Origin: an uncultured Planctomycetia bacterium | GTDB taxonomy: Bacteria; Planctomycetota; UBA1135; GCA-002686595 | DNA: 23,588 nucleotides | Reading direction: 5' to 3' | Assembly (NCBI GenBank): GCA_938003765.1 | Contig: CALKYE010000145.1 | Coordinates: 1 to 23,588 of the forward strand | Shown: positions 7,622 through 16,009 of the stretch, in pieces | Numbering within the stretch: the first letter of the stretch is position 1 | How the letters are laid out: the number at the start of each line of letters is the position of its first letter | Notes under the pieces: model-generated | The model's input: the letters and a program-made list of their open reading frames with translations, nothing else | What the model was told of the DNA's origin: nothing | Database searches by the model: none | Position numbers and translations under genes: made by a program

Positions 7622-8491
7622 ATGTCCCGAGTTCTCTCGCCTGGAGTTCCGCGCCTGCTCGGCGTCGTCAACCTCACGAGCGACTCGTTCTCGGACGGGG
7701 GACGATTCCTGGCGCCTGCGGATGCGCTGCGTCAGGCCCTTGCGCTGGTCGAGGCCGGCGCGGCGCGCATCGACCTCGGCGCTCAGTCGACGCACCCGGA
7801 CGCTCAGCGCGTCGGAGCGGCCGAGGAACTGCAGCGCCTGACGCCGGTGCTCGTCGACCTCGTGGCCGCGCGCGTGGAAGTGTCGGTGGACACCTACGAG
7901 CCGCAGGTCATGGAGCGCGCGCTCGAGCTGGGCGCGTGCTGCATCAACGACGTCACGGCGCTGCGCGACGAGCGCGCGGTGCGAGTCGTCGCCGCGAGCC
8001 CGTGCGAGCTGATCCTGATGCACTCGACGTCGCGCGAGGGGCTGGCGCAGCGTCACGCGCCGTCCGAGAGCGACTGGATCGAGCGCATCGCGCGCTTCTT
8101 CGAGCAGCGCCTCGCAGCTCTCGAGCGCTCCGGCGTGAGCCGTGAGCGCGTGGTGATCGACCCCGGCCTGGGGCTGTTCCTGTCCAGCGACGCGGAGGCG
8201 AGCTTCGACGTGCTGCGCCGCATCGCTCGACTGCGCGAGCGTCTCGCGCTTCCCATCTGCGTCGCGCCGTCGCGCAAGTCGTTCCTCGGCGCCGCGCTGG
8301 GCCGCGCGCCGAGCGAACGCGGGCCCGCGACGCTCGCCGCGGAGCTGTGGTGCGCTGCGCAGGGCGTGGACTGGATCCGCACGCACGACGTGCGCGCGAC
8401 CGCGGACGCGCTGGCGACCTGGCGTGCGCTCGAGGGCGACGCACGTTCCCCGCTCGCGATTCCTACGGCGACTGAACGCGGCTCGACGTGA
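7622..8491 (+). CDS. folP: Dihydropteroate synthase, divergent
   Basis: FolP joins p-aminobenzoate to 6-hydroxymethyl-dihydropterin diphosphate in folate synthesis. The 289 residues follow the TIM-barrel order of the family: GVVNLTSDSFSDGG (14-27), IDLGAQSTHPDA (50-61), SVDTY (88-92), INDV (108-111), ILMHS (131-135), VIDPGLGLF (178-186), SRKSFLG (217-223) and IRTHDV (252-257). Core residues N17, D21, D90, N109, D180, K219, R253 and H255 are kept. Loop 2, normally GGESTRPGA, reads GAQSTHPDA, so Glu becomes Gln and the phosphate-contacting Arg becomes His. The usual LMHMxG and DPGxGFGK are also altered. The start ATG 7622 lacks a strong Shine-Dalgarno sequence. A carrier gene follows after 37 bp. 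A relative with another pterin substrate is possible. Confidence 0.82.
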   Translation: MSRVLSPGVPRLLGVVNLTSDSFSDGGRFLAPADALRQALALVEAGAARIDLGAQSTHPDAQRVGAAEELQRLTPVLVDLVAARVEVSVDTYEPQVMERALELGACCINDVTALRDERAVRVVAASPCELILMHSTSREGLAQRHAPSESDWIERIARFFEQRLAALERSGVSRERVVIDPGLGLFLSSDAEASFDVLRRIARLRERLALPICVAPSRKSFLGAALGRAPSERGPATLAAELWCAAQGVDWIRTHDVRATADALATWRALEGDARSPLAIPTATERGST

Positions 8492-8528
8492 TTCGCGCTC
8501 GCTCCCTCGGCATCCTCTGCTCCGCGCG

Positions 8529-9926
8529 ATGAGCACCTCCGATCCGGGCCAACTCGAGCCTTCGTTCCTCGATCGACTGCTCTCGGTGCGCCGCGAGGAG
8601 CGCGCGGCCGTGTGCTGCGCGGTCGGGGCCTTCTTCTGCCTCTTGTTCGCGATCTTCCTCTTGCGTCCGCTGCGCGACGAGATGGGCCTGCGCGGCGGAG
8701 CTCGCAACCTCAAGTACCTGTGGGCCATCACGCTGGCCGGCACGGTGGTTTCGAGCCTCGCGTTCGCCGCGCTGTCGTCGCGCGTGGGACGCCGCACGTT
8801 CATGGCCTGGGCCTGGCGCGCGGTCGCGTTGATGTGGCTCGCTTTTCTTCCGCTGGCGCTGCGCGCCGAAGGTGAGTGGGGCGTGCACGTCGGGCGCGCG
8901 TTCTACGTCGTGCACGCGGTGTCGAACGTGTTCCTCGTTTCGCTGTTCTGGGCGCTGGCGACCGACCTCTTCGCGCCGGAGCAAGCGCGCCGGCTGTTCG
9001 GCCTCGTGGCGGTGGGGGGCACGCTCGGCGCGATGGCCGGAACGGCCGTCACGGGTTGGGTCGCGCAGCACGGCGAGTCGCTCTCGCAGGCGATTCCCAC
9101 CGCGCTCTCGTCGCTGTTCGGCGAGCCGTCGGGGCGTCATGCGGTGGCGCTCCTGCTGATCGCGCCCGCGGCGCTGCTGCTCGAACTCGCAGTGCGCCTC
9201 GCGCGAGCGCAAGCCGCGCGTTCGGGCGACGGCTCGCGCGCGGTGGGCGAGCAGGCGCCTCTGGGCGGTCACGCGCTCGAGGGCCTCGCGCTCGTGCTCC
9301 AGCGTCCCTATCTGCAAGGCATCGCGCTGTTCACGCTCGCCTTCGGAGTCGTGCAGACGTTCTTCACGCTTCAACAAAACCACATCGTCGAGAGCGCGTA
9401 CGCCGACAAGGCCGCGCGCACGGCGTACTTCGCCTGGACCGAGAACGCGGTGCAGACGTTGACGCTCGTGGTCCAGGTGTTCGTCACCGGCCGACTCATG
9501 CGGCGGCTCGGCGTGGGGGGAGCGTTGGCCGTGCTGCCGGTGATCGGCGTGCTCGGATTCGGCGCGCTGTACTTCGCGCACTCGCGCGAGGGCGCTGCGC
9601 TCGCGATCGTCACGGTGTGCCTGATCGCCTGGCGCGGACTGAGCCACGCCACGCAGCGGCCGGCGCGCGAGGCGCTGTACGTGCCGACGGAGCGCGTCGA
9701 GAAGTACAAGGCCAAGAGCTTCACGGACACCTTCGCGTTCCGCGGCGGCGATCTCGCGGGCGCGTTCGCGTTCGACGCCTTCTCGCTCGCGAGCGCTGCG
9801 CTCGTGGGATTGCCGCTGGCCGCGGCTTGGGGCGGACTCGGCGCGTTGCTCGCGCGGCGCCAGGCGCAACTCGTCGCCGAGCGCGCCGCCGCGCAGCCCG
9901 CGACGCTCAGATCACCGGTCGGGTGA
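8529..9926 (+). CDS. ATP/ADP translocase-like (MFS-related) membrane carrier
   Basis: The 465-residue protein has about 11-12 hydrophobic helices. The N-terminus REERAAVCCAVGAFFCLL and the following FLLRPLRDEMG are typical of the nucleotide-transporter (TLC/AAA) branch of the MFS-like superfamily. These proteins occur widely in free-living bacteria, where their substrates are mostly unproven. A VGGTLGAMAGTAVTG stretch near 160-175 and a polar central loop near 230-250 fit a two-half carrier. I chose ATG 8529 because it gives a short polar N-tail before helix 1. It is 37 bp after folP, so cotranscription is likely. The last 20 bp overlap convergent pepQ. Exchange of ATP for ADP should not be assumed. 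Confidence 0.78.
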   Translation: MSTSDPGQLEPSFLDRLLSVRREERAAVCCAVGAFFCLLFAIFLLRPLRDEMGLRGGARNLKYLWAITLAGTVVSSLAFAALSSRVGRRTFMAWAWRAVALMWLAFLPLALRAEGEWGVHVGRAFYVVHAVSNVFLVSLFWALATDLFAPEQARRLFGLVAVGGTLGAMAGTAVTGWVAQHGESLSQAIPTALSSLFGEPSGRHAVALLLIAPAALLLELAVRLARAQAARSGDGSRAVGEQAPLGGHALEGLALVLQRPYLQGIALFTLAFGVVQTFFTLQQNHIVESAYADKAARTAYFAWTENAVQTLTLVVQVFVTGRLMRRLGVGGALAVLPVIGVLGFGALYFAHSREGAALAIVTVCLIAWRGLSHATQRPAREALYVPTERVEKYKAKSFTDTFAFRGGDLAGAFAFDAFSLASAALVGLPLAAAWGGLGALLARRQAQLVAERAAAQPATLRSPVG

Positions 9927-11247
9927 GGTTGCGGTGGCCCGATGCGGTCACCAGCACGTTGTCCTCGATGCGCACGCCGCCGAACGGCGCGAGCTGTTCG
10001 ACCACCGACCAGTCGATGCTGCCCGCGTGCGGACCGGTGCGGTGCGCGCGCAGCAGCATCTCGATGAAGTAGACGCCGGGCTCGATCGTGAACACCTGGT
10101 GCTCGGCGATCGTGCGCGTCGTGCGCAGGAACGGCGAGTGCGCCGGCGGCGGCGCCACGCCGCCCGCGGGACCCGCCTGACGGCCGGAGACGTCGTGCAC
10201 CTGGATGCCGAGGAAGTGCCCCAGGCCGTGCGGGAAGAACGGGCTGGTGAGTCCGAGCGCGAACGCGTCCTCGCCGCTGATCTTCAGCACTCCCAGCTCG
10301 CGCAGCAGCTCACCGATCAGGATGTGGCCGGCGCGGTGCAGCTCGGGGTAGGGCAGGCCCGGCGTGACTCTCTCGCACAACTCGAGCTGCAGCTTGTCGA
10401 CGCCCTTGACCAGCTCGCGGAACAGCGAGTCGCAGTCCTTGCGCGTCCAGGTGCGCGTGATGTCCGACGCGTAGCCCAGGTACTTCGCGCCGGCGTCGAT
10501 GAGCAGCACGCGGCCGTTCTTCTGCGTGCGCTTGCCGGTGTAGTGCAGGATCGCGCCCTTCTCGTCGTGCGCGATGATCGTGCCGTACGGCAGCTCGGCC
10601 TCGGCGCAGCCGCAGGCCGCGAGGTAGGCGTGGTGGATCTCGATCTCCGACGCGCCCTTGTCGAAGGCCGCCAGCGCCGCGCGATGGCCCCATGAGGCGA
10701 TCTTCTCCGCCTCCTCCATGCAGCCGATCTCGTACGCGCTCTTGAAGCTGCGTTCCCAGTCGAGGCGCGCGGTGAGCTCCGCGGGGTTGCACGCCGCGTC
10801 CGCGATGCCCGCGGCGCGCGCGGCGTCGGACTCGTCGCCGACGTACGCGACGCGCCCGCTCGCCGCGACGAGCTCCCAAGCTTCTTTGCGCGAGCCGACT
10901 TCGTGGAAGTCGAAGTCGTCGGCCCAGAACGTCTCGCCGAGCGGAGCCTGCTCGTACCAGTAGTCCTCGGGGGCGAAGCGCACCAACCGCGGCTTGTGGC
11001 CCGGACGGATCAGCAGCAAGTGGTGCGGGCCGCGCAGCGGAACCCAGTGCGCGAAGTGCGGCGTCTCGTGCAGCGGCGCGTCCATGTCGTCCACGAAGTA
11101 CGTGAACGGCGCGCCGCTCGAGATCACCAGCGCATCGAACTTGGTCGCCGCCAGCGCGGCCTCGGTCGTGCGCTGGCGCGCGGCGATGTGCTCCGCGTAC
11201 AGGCTCTTCTCAGTGCTCGTCGCGCCCACGGATGGCTCCCGTATCAC
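9907..11247 (-). CDS. pepQ: Xaa-Pro dipeptidase (prolidase), peptidase M24B
   Basis: The 446-residue length matches bacterial PepQ (about 443). The M24 'pita-bread' metal ligands are all visible: D251 and D262 (LLIDAGAKYLGYASDITRTW), H340 (FFPHGLGHFLG), E389 (FTIEPGVYF) and E428 (GGVRIEDNVLV). The N-terminal creatinase-like domain spans about 1-165. The enzyme cleaves dipeptides with C-terminal proline in the cytoplasm using two metal ions, usually manganese. The start GTG overlaps the transporter stop (GTGA, 11247-11244), which indicates translational coupling. It is the third gene of the DPP-POT-PepQ unit and would free amino acid plus proline from imported dipeptides. An Asp-Gly-Ser-rich linker is absent, and the domain is complete. 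Confidence 0.93.
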   Translation of the reverse strand: MIREPSVGATSTEKSLYAEHIAARQRTTEAALAATKFDALVISSGAPFTYFVDDMDAPLHETPHFAHWVPLRGPHHLLLIRPGHKPRLVRFAPEDYWYEQAPLGETFWADDFDFHEVGSRKEAWELVAASGRVAYVGDESDAARAAGIADAACNPAELTARLDWERSFKSAYEIGCMEEAEKIASWGHRAALAAFDKGASEIEIHHAYLAACGCAEAELPYGTIIAHDEKGAILHYTGKRTQKNGRVLLIDAGAKYLGYASDITRTWTRKDCDSLFRELVKGVDKLQLELCERVTPGLPYPELHRAGHILIGELLRELGVLKISGEDAFALGLTSPFFPHGLGHFLGIQVHDVSGRQAGPAGGVAPPPAHSPFLRTTRTIAEHQVFTIEPGVYFIEMLLRAHRTGPHAGSIDWSVVEQLAPFGGVRIEDNVLVTASGHRNLTRPVI

Positions 11248-12737
11248 TTGATGCCGTGCATCAGCTTGTTGACCAGCTTCGAGGCGATGACCAACGCCGC
11301 GCCCACGCCGCAGGCGGTGTAGATGACCGGCCAGAACGCGCTCTCGTACGCGCCCAGCTTCTCAGCCGGCGCCGCGTCCGCCACCGCGGCGAGCGCCGCG
11401 CCTGCCTGGCTCGACACCTCGCCCGCGAGGAAGTTGCCGATGGCGATCGACACGAACCACGCTCCCATCACCATGCCGACCATGCGATCAGGCGCGAGCT
11501 TGGTGACCATCGAGAGGCCGACGGGCGAGATGCACAGCTCGGCGCAGGTGTGCACGAGGTACAGGCCGGTCAGCACGTACCAACCCACCTTGCCGCTCTC
11601 GTCCGCGCCCGACATGCCGGCGATGAGCAGCATGAAACCAAGTCCGACGCCCACCAGGCCCATGCCGAACTTGAAGGGGATCGAGGGGTTGGCGTTGGCG
11701 CGGTCGAGCCACACCCACAGCGTCGCGAACACGGGTCCGAGCAACACGATGAACGCGGCGTTGACCGACTGGAACCACTCGAAGGGCATGCTCCAGTCGG
11801 CGAAGGAGAGCGGATCGACGTGGTCCTTGGCGAAGAAGTTGAGGCTGTTGCCGGCCTGCTCGAAGCTCATCCAGAACACGATGTTGCACATCAGCAGGAT
11901 CAGCAGCGCGAACATGCGATCGCGTCCCTGTCGGTCGCTCTTGAACGCGACGCTCAACAGGTAGAGCACGATCGCTCCGCCCAGGGCGTAGAGGATGTTG
12001 CCCGCCAGGTCGGCCTTGCCGAGCAGGAGGTACATCAGCGGCGCGACGATGCACGAGCCGAGCACCACCAGCGCGATCGGGCCCACGCCTTCCTTGCCCT
12101 GCGGCGCGAGTCCCTTGCCTTGCAGGTGCTTGCCGCCCAGGCCGAAGACGAACACGCCGAGCAGCATGCCGACGCCGGCCAGCATGAACCCGTAGCGGTA
12201 GTCGGGCTCGCCTTCGGAGCCCATGGTGGCGGAGATCCACTGGCACGCGACCGGCGAGAGGAGCGCGCCGATGTTGATGCCCATGTAGAAGATCGTGAAG
12301 GCGCCGTCGCGGCGCGGGTCGCCCTGCTTGTAGAGCTTGCCGACGAGGCTCGAGATGTTCGGCTTGAACATCCCGTTGCCGACCATCAGCGTCGCGAGGC
12401 CGAGCAGGAACATCTTCTCGTTCGGCACCATCAGCATGAATTCGCCGAGGGCCATGAAGATGCCGCCGGTGATGATGGCGCGGCGGTAGCCCAGCACGCG
12501 GTCGGCGATGTAGCCGCCGAAGATGCCGAGCGCGTAGATCAGCGCCGTGAACGCGCCGTACCCGATCGAAGCCTCCTCCTGAGGCTTGTTGAACTGCGCC
12601 ACCGTGTACAGCGCGAGCAGCGCGCGCATGCCGTAGTAGCAGAAGCGCTCCCACAGCTCGGCGAAGAACAGGACGAACAGGCCGCTGGGGTGCCCGAGGA
12701 TGGTTGTCTCGGGCGACGCTTCCGTTCTCTGGCTCAT
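11244..12737 (-). CDS. POT/PTR-family proton-coupled di/tripeptide transporter
   Basis: The 497-residue protein has about 12-14 transmembrane helices. The family motif ExxERFxYYG is present as ELWERFCYYG (27-36); its Glu and Arg take part in proton coupling. The second PTR signature appears as FYMGINIGALLSP near 150-162. Further marks are GGYIADRVLGYRRAI in loop 2-3 and GNGMFKPNISSLVG. Import of di- and tripeptides into the cytoplasm is the established family role. The gene lies 132 bp downstream of the dipeptidyl peptidase gene and overlaps pepQ by 4 nt. This implies that the transported substrates are dipeptides released outside, in particular Xaa-Pro. That substrate preference is inference from context. 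Confidence 0.93.
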   Translation of the reverse strand: MSQRTEASPETTILGHPSGLFVLFFAELWERFCYYGMRALLALYTVAQFNKPQEEASIGYGAFTALIYALGIFGGYIADRVLGYRRAIITGGIFMALGEFMLMVPNEKMFLLGLATLMVGNGMFKPNISSLVGKLYKQGDPRRDGAFTIFYMGINIGALLSPVACQWISATMGSEGEPDYRYGFMLAGVGMLLGVFVFGLGGKHLQGKGLAPQGKEGVGPIALVVLGSCIVAPLMYLLLGKADLAGNILYALGGAIVLYLLSVAFKSDRQGRDRMFALLILLMCNIVFWMSFEQAGNSLNFFAKDHVDPLSFADWSMPFEWFQSVNAAFIVLLGPVFATLWVWLDRANANPSIPFKFGMGLVGVGLGFMLLIAGMSGADESGKVGWYVLTGLYLVHTCAELCISPVGLSMVTKLAPDRMVGMVMGAWFVSIAIGNFLAGEVSSQAGAALAAVADAAPAEKLGAYESAFWPVIYTACGVGAALVIASKLVNKLMHGIK

Positions 12738-12869
12738 GGGCGACTAGGCTCTCGCGGTGGGACCGAGCGGCGTCGACGGTGCGGCGTGCTCGCGGGGGGG
12801 ACGGTCGTCGGGGGAGGGCAGAGGGTAGCGCGCCACGCTCGCGGCGGCACGCTGGCTAGCGCAGTCCGA

Positions 12870-15092
12870 CTACAGGTGTTCGCGCACGTAGTCGGTCATG
12901 AGCTGATACAGGTGGCGGCGCTGCGCCGGCTGCGCGACCGCGTGGCGGTTGCCCGGGTACAGCATCAGATCGAAGCTCTTGCCCGCGGCCTGCAACGCGC
13001 CAGCGAGGTTGAGCGTGTTCTGAAGGTGCACGTTCTCGTCGATCACGCCGTGGATCAGGAGCAGCTTGCCGCTCAATTTCGCCGCCGCTTCGACCACCGA
13101 ACTCGACTTGTAGCCCTCGGGGTTGAGCTGCGGCGTCAGCATGAAGCGCTCGGTGTAGATCGAGTCGTAGTACTGCCAGTCGGTCACCGGCGCGCCGCTG
13201 ATGCCCATCTTGAACTTCGTCGAGTGCGTCAGCGCGTACGCCGTCTGGTAGCCGCCGTAGCTCCAGCCCCAGATGCCGACGCGCGCCGGATCGGCGTAGC
13301 CCTGCGCGACGAGCCAGTCGACGCCGTCCTCGATGTCGCGCAGCTCCTGCGCGCCGAGGTTCTTGTAGATGCCCTCCTGCGACACGTGGCCCTTGCCGCT
13401 GGCGGAGCGGTTGTCGCAGATCCACACGAGGTATCCCTGCTGCGCGAGCATCGAGTGCCACAGCGCGTCGAAGCTCAGCGCGCGGTCGACGACCTTGGGC
13501 GCGTGCGGTCCGGAGTACACGTGGCACAGCACCGGGTAGCGCACGCCGCGCTCGAAGTTGGCGGGCTTGAACAGCATCGCCTCCATCGCGAAACCGTCGC
13601 GCGTCGTCACCTGGACGAACTCGGGCGCGGTGACGCCCTTGGCGAGCGCCGTCGCGCCGTCGACGCGCTCGATCTCGCGCACCAGCTCGCCGTCGGCGCG
13701 CAGCAGCGCCAGACGCGGCCACTCGCGCGTCGACGAGTACGTGTCGAGAATCCAGTCGCAGTTCGGCGAGAGCGACACGGAGTGGGTTCCTGCGCCGCGC
13801 GTCACGCGCTCGAGCAGCGATCCGTCGAGCTTGCAGCGCATCAACTGCGCGCCCTTCACGTCGTCGCGGTCGCCGACGAAGTACACGAGGCCGCTCGCGG
13901 CGTCGTAGCGCACGAACGAGTCGACTTCCCACTCGCCCTGCGTCACGCGCTCGAGCAACTGACCGCTCTTGTCGTACAGGTACAGGTGGCTCCAGCCGTC
14001 GCGCGCGGAGCGCCAGAGGAAGCGCGCGCCATCGTCGATCCAGTGCGGCCCCTCGTCGGGCTCGATCCAGGTCGAGGTCTTGTCGCGCAGCAGTTTGGTC
14101 GTCGAGCCCGTCTGCGGGTCGGCGCTCACGAGATCCAGCCAGGTCTGAACGCGGTCCTGCACTTGGAACACGACGCGCTGCGAATCCGGCGTCCAGCCGA
14201 CGCGCACGATCAGGAACTCCGCGCTCGACCACGGGCTCAGATCGACCTTGCTCGTCGCGCCGCTCTCGACGTCGACGATCGCGAGCTCGACGGTCGGATT
14301 GGGATCGCCCGCCTTGGGGTAGCGCCAGTCCTCGAACTCCGGGTAGCGCGGGCGGTGGTCGGTGACCGTGTAGGTCGGCACCTTGGTCTCGTCGATGATC
14401 AGGTACGCGATGCGCTTGGAGTCGGGCGACCACCAGAACGCGCCGAAGTTGCCGCGGCCGTAGACCTCCTCCTGGTAGACCCAGTCGAGTCGCCCGTAGA
14501 GGTGGTTCTCGTCGCCGCCGGTCGAGAGCGCGCGCGGCGGCGTCGCGCCGTCGGTCGCAGCGACGTGCAGGTTCCAGTTGGCGATGTAGCCGACCCACTT
14601 GCCGTTGGGTGAGAGCGTCTCGCCGACTTCCTCGCGTTCATCGGCCGTCAGGCGCGCCGCGCGCTCGGCGGTGAAGTCGTAGAAGTACAGGTCGCGGCTC
14701 TCGTTGAAGAGCGCTCCACGCTTGTCGGCGGTGAAGTCGAACGAAGTGCGTTTGGAGAGGCTCTCGGCGCGCTTGGCGTCCAAGCCGCCGAGGGTTTCGA
14801 GGGCGCTCTTCATGCGCGCGGCGTCGAAGTACGGCCGCGCGACTCCGCTCCCGGCGTCCACCACCATCAACTGTCGCGCTCCATTGGAGGCGCTCTGCGC
14901 TGCGAGGTAGCGCGAGTCGTCGAGCCAGCCGACGGTTTGAGTGCGCAGGCGCAGCTTGGAGTTCAGCTCGAACACGTCGTCGAGCGAGAGGCCGCTCGCC
15001 GGCGCCAGCGGCGCGGTCGCGGGCTCGCACTCGAGCGCGGAGCAGGAAGCGAACAGAACGCCAGCGACGCCGATCAGGGACCAGTGGGGCAT
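12870..15092 (-). CDS. Dipeptidyl peptidase IV-type serine peptidase (S9B), lipoprotein
   Basis: The ATG at 15092 gives 740 residues with a lipoprotein signal (MPHWSLIGVAGVLFASC, lipid-modified Cys17). Residues about 35-490 form the beta-propeller (DPPIV_N). They carry the diagnostic double Glu in LDWVYQEEVYGRG (E208, E209), which holds the substrate N-terminus. The alpha/beta-hydrolase domain has Ser611 (GWGWSYGGY), Asp685 (HGVIDENVH) and His717 (GNRHAV). DPP IV removes Xaa-Pro (or Xaa-Ala) dipeptides from peptide N-termini. Lipid anchoring places it outside the cytoplasm. It is the first gene of the operon with the POT transporter and PepQ. The open frame extends to 15128, but that start would spoil the lipoprotein signal. 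No Shine-Dalgarno sequence is evident. Confidence 0.93.
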   Translation of the reverse strand: MPHWSLIGVAGVLFASCSALECEPATAPLAPASGLSLDDVFELNSKLRLRTQTVGWLDDSRYLAAQSASNGARQLMVVDAGSGVARPYFDAARMKSALETLGGLDAKRAESLSKRTSFDFTADKRGALFNESRDLYFYDFTAERAARLTADEREEVGETLSPNGKWVGYIANWNLHVAATDGATPPRALSTGGDENHLYGRLDWVYQEEVYGRGNFGAFWWSPDSKRIAYLIIDETKVPTYTVTDHRPRYPEFEDWRYPKAGDPNPTVELAIVDVESGATSKVDLSPWSSAEFLIVRVGWTPDSQRVVFQVQDRVQTWLDLVSADPQTGSTTKLLRDKTSTWIEPDEGPHWIDDGARFLWRSARDGWSHLYLYDKSGQLLERVTQGEWEVDSFVRYDAASGLVYFVGDRDDVKGAQLMRCKLDGSLLERVTRGAGTHSVSLSPNCDWILDTYSSTREWPRLALLRADGELVREIERVDGATALAKGVTAPEFVQVTTRDGFAMEAMLFKPANFERGVRYPVLCHVYSGPHAPKVVDRALSFDALWHSMLAQQGYLVWICDNRSASGKGHVSQEGIYKNLGAQELRDIEDGVDWLVAQGYADPARVGIWGWSYGGYQTAYALTHSTKFKMGISGAPVTDWQYYDSIYTERFMLTPQLNPEGYKSSSVVEAAAKLSGKLLLIHGVIDENVHLQNTLNLAGALQAAGKSFDLMLYPGNRHAVAQPAQRRHLYQLMTDYVREHL

Positions 15093-15273
15093 GGGCGCAA
15101 AGTATCGCCCTGGGCTCACCGCGGCCACTGGAAGCGCCGCGCCGCCGCGCGTCGCCGAGGTCGCGCTGAGCAGCGGTTAGACTTCGAGCCGGAAGCACAC
15201 GTCGACGCCATCGCATCGGTTGCTGCGTCGCGAGCGCGTGCTCGAGCCAACCGCGCCCTGCCGAGGAACGACG

Positions 15274-15963
15274 ATGAGCCGCAACTACCCGCCGATCACC
15301 ACCCACGAGCGTTACCTCTCGGCCCTGGAGGGACGCGATCCGCTCGAGTCGATGCGCAAGGCGCCGAAGCGATTGCGCAAGCTGCTCAAGGGGTTGAGCC
15401 GCAAGCGCCTCGAGCGTCGGCCCGGGGAGGGCCAGTGGTCGATCAAGGAAGTGCTCGCGCACCTCGCGGATGGCGAGGTCGTGCTCGGAGCGCGCATCCG
15501 CATGGTCGCGGCGATGGCGCGGCCGATCATCGTCGGCTACGACCAGGACGCGCTCGTGGCGGGACTGGCCTACGACAAGGTCGACGCGGAAGAGCTGCTC
15601 GCGAACTTCGCCGCGGTGCGCGCGATCAACGTGGCGCTGCTCGAGCGGCTGCCCGACGAGGCCTTCGCCCGCGTCGGCCTGCACAACGAGCGTGGCGAGG
15701 AGTCGCTGGCGACGATGGTGTTCATGTACGCCGGACACGACCGGCTCCACGAACAGCAGATCGAGCGCTCGAGCGCTGCCGGCGGACGCCGCGAGCGCAA
15801 AGCCAAGGACGCGACGATCGCGCCGGCGACGCCGGCGAGTTCGACCGCGGTCGAGACGGGCGCGAGCGAGCGGGCGGGGAAGTCGGCGCGCAAGCAACGC
15901 AAGCAGGCGAAGAACGGCAAGCACGGCAAGCGCAAGTCGCGCGCGCTGGCGAACGTCTCCTGA
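15274..15963 (+). CDS. DinB-like four-helix protein with Lys/Ala-rich C-terminal tail
   Basis: The start ATG 15274 follows GAGGAA (15263-15268). Residues 1-165 form a DinB/YfiT-like helical bundle. The presumed metal triad is His63 (EVLAHLADGE), His155 and His159 (YAGHDRLHEQQIE). Family members include metal-dependent thiol transferases and many uncharacterised proteins. From about residue 170 to 229 the chain is low-complexity and strongly basic (KSARKQRKQAKNGKHGKRKS), unlike usual DinB proteins, which end soon after the last helix. The tail could bind nucleic acid, or may be a disordered extension. The gene is divergent from the peptidase lipoprotein. No reaction can be assigned. Confidence 0.8.
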   Translation: MSRNYPPITTHERYLSALEGRDPLESMRKAPKRLRKLLKGLSRKRLERRPGEGQWSIKEVLAHLADGEVVLGARIRMVAAMARPIIVGYDQDALVAGLAYDKVDAEELLANFAAVRAINVALLERLPDEAFARVGLHNERGEESLATMVFMYAGHDRLHEQQIERSSAAGGRRERKAKDATIAPATPASSTAVETGASERAGKSARKQRKQAKNGKHGKRKSRALANVS

Positions 15964-16009
15964 GCCCTGCGGCTCGCGTGGCGATCGACGCGCGCTAGCG
16001 CTCGACTCG

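Noticed and set aside
11232..14612. A plus-strand open frame of 1126 codons
   Set aside because: It runs antisense to the strongly supported POT and dipeptidyl peptidase genes. Its product is a monotonous Arg/Ala/His/Val/Asp mixture, typical of an opposite-strand shadow in GC-rich DNA.
15231..15244. Small hairpin CGAGC/GCTCG before the DinB-like gene
   Set aside because: Five-bp GC stems are expected many times in such GC-rich DNA.
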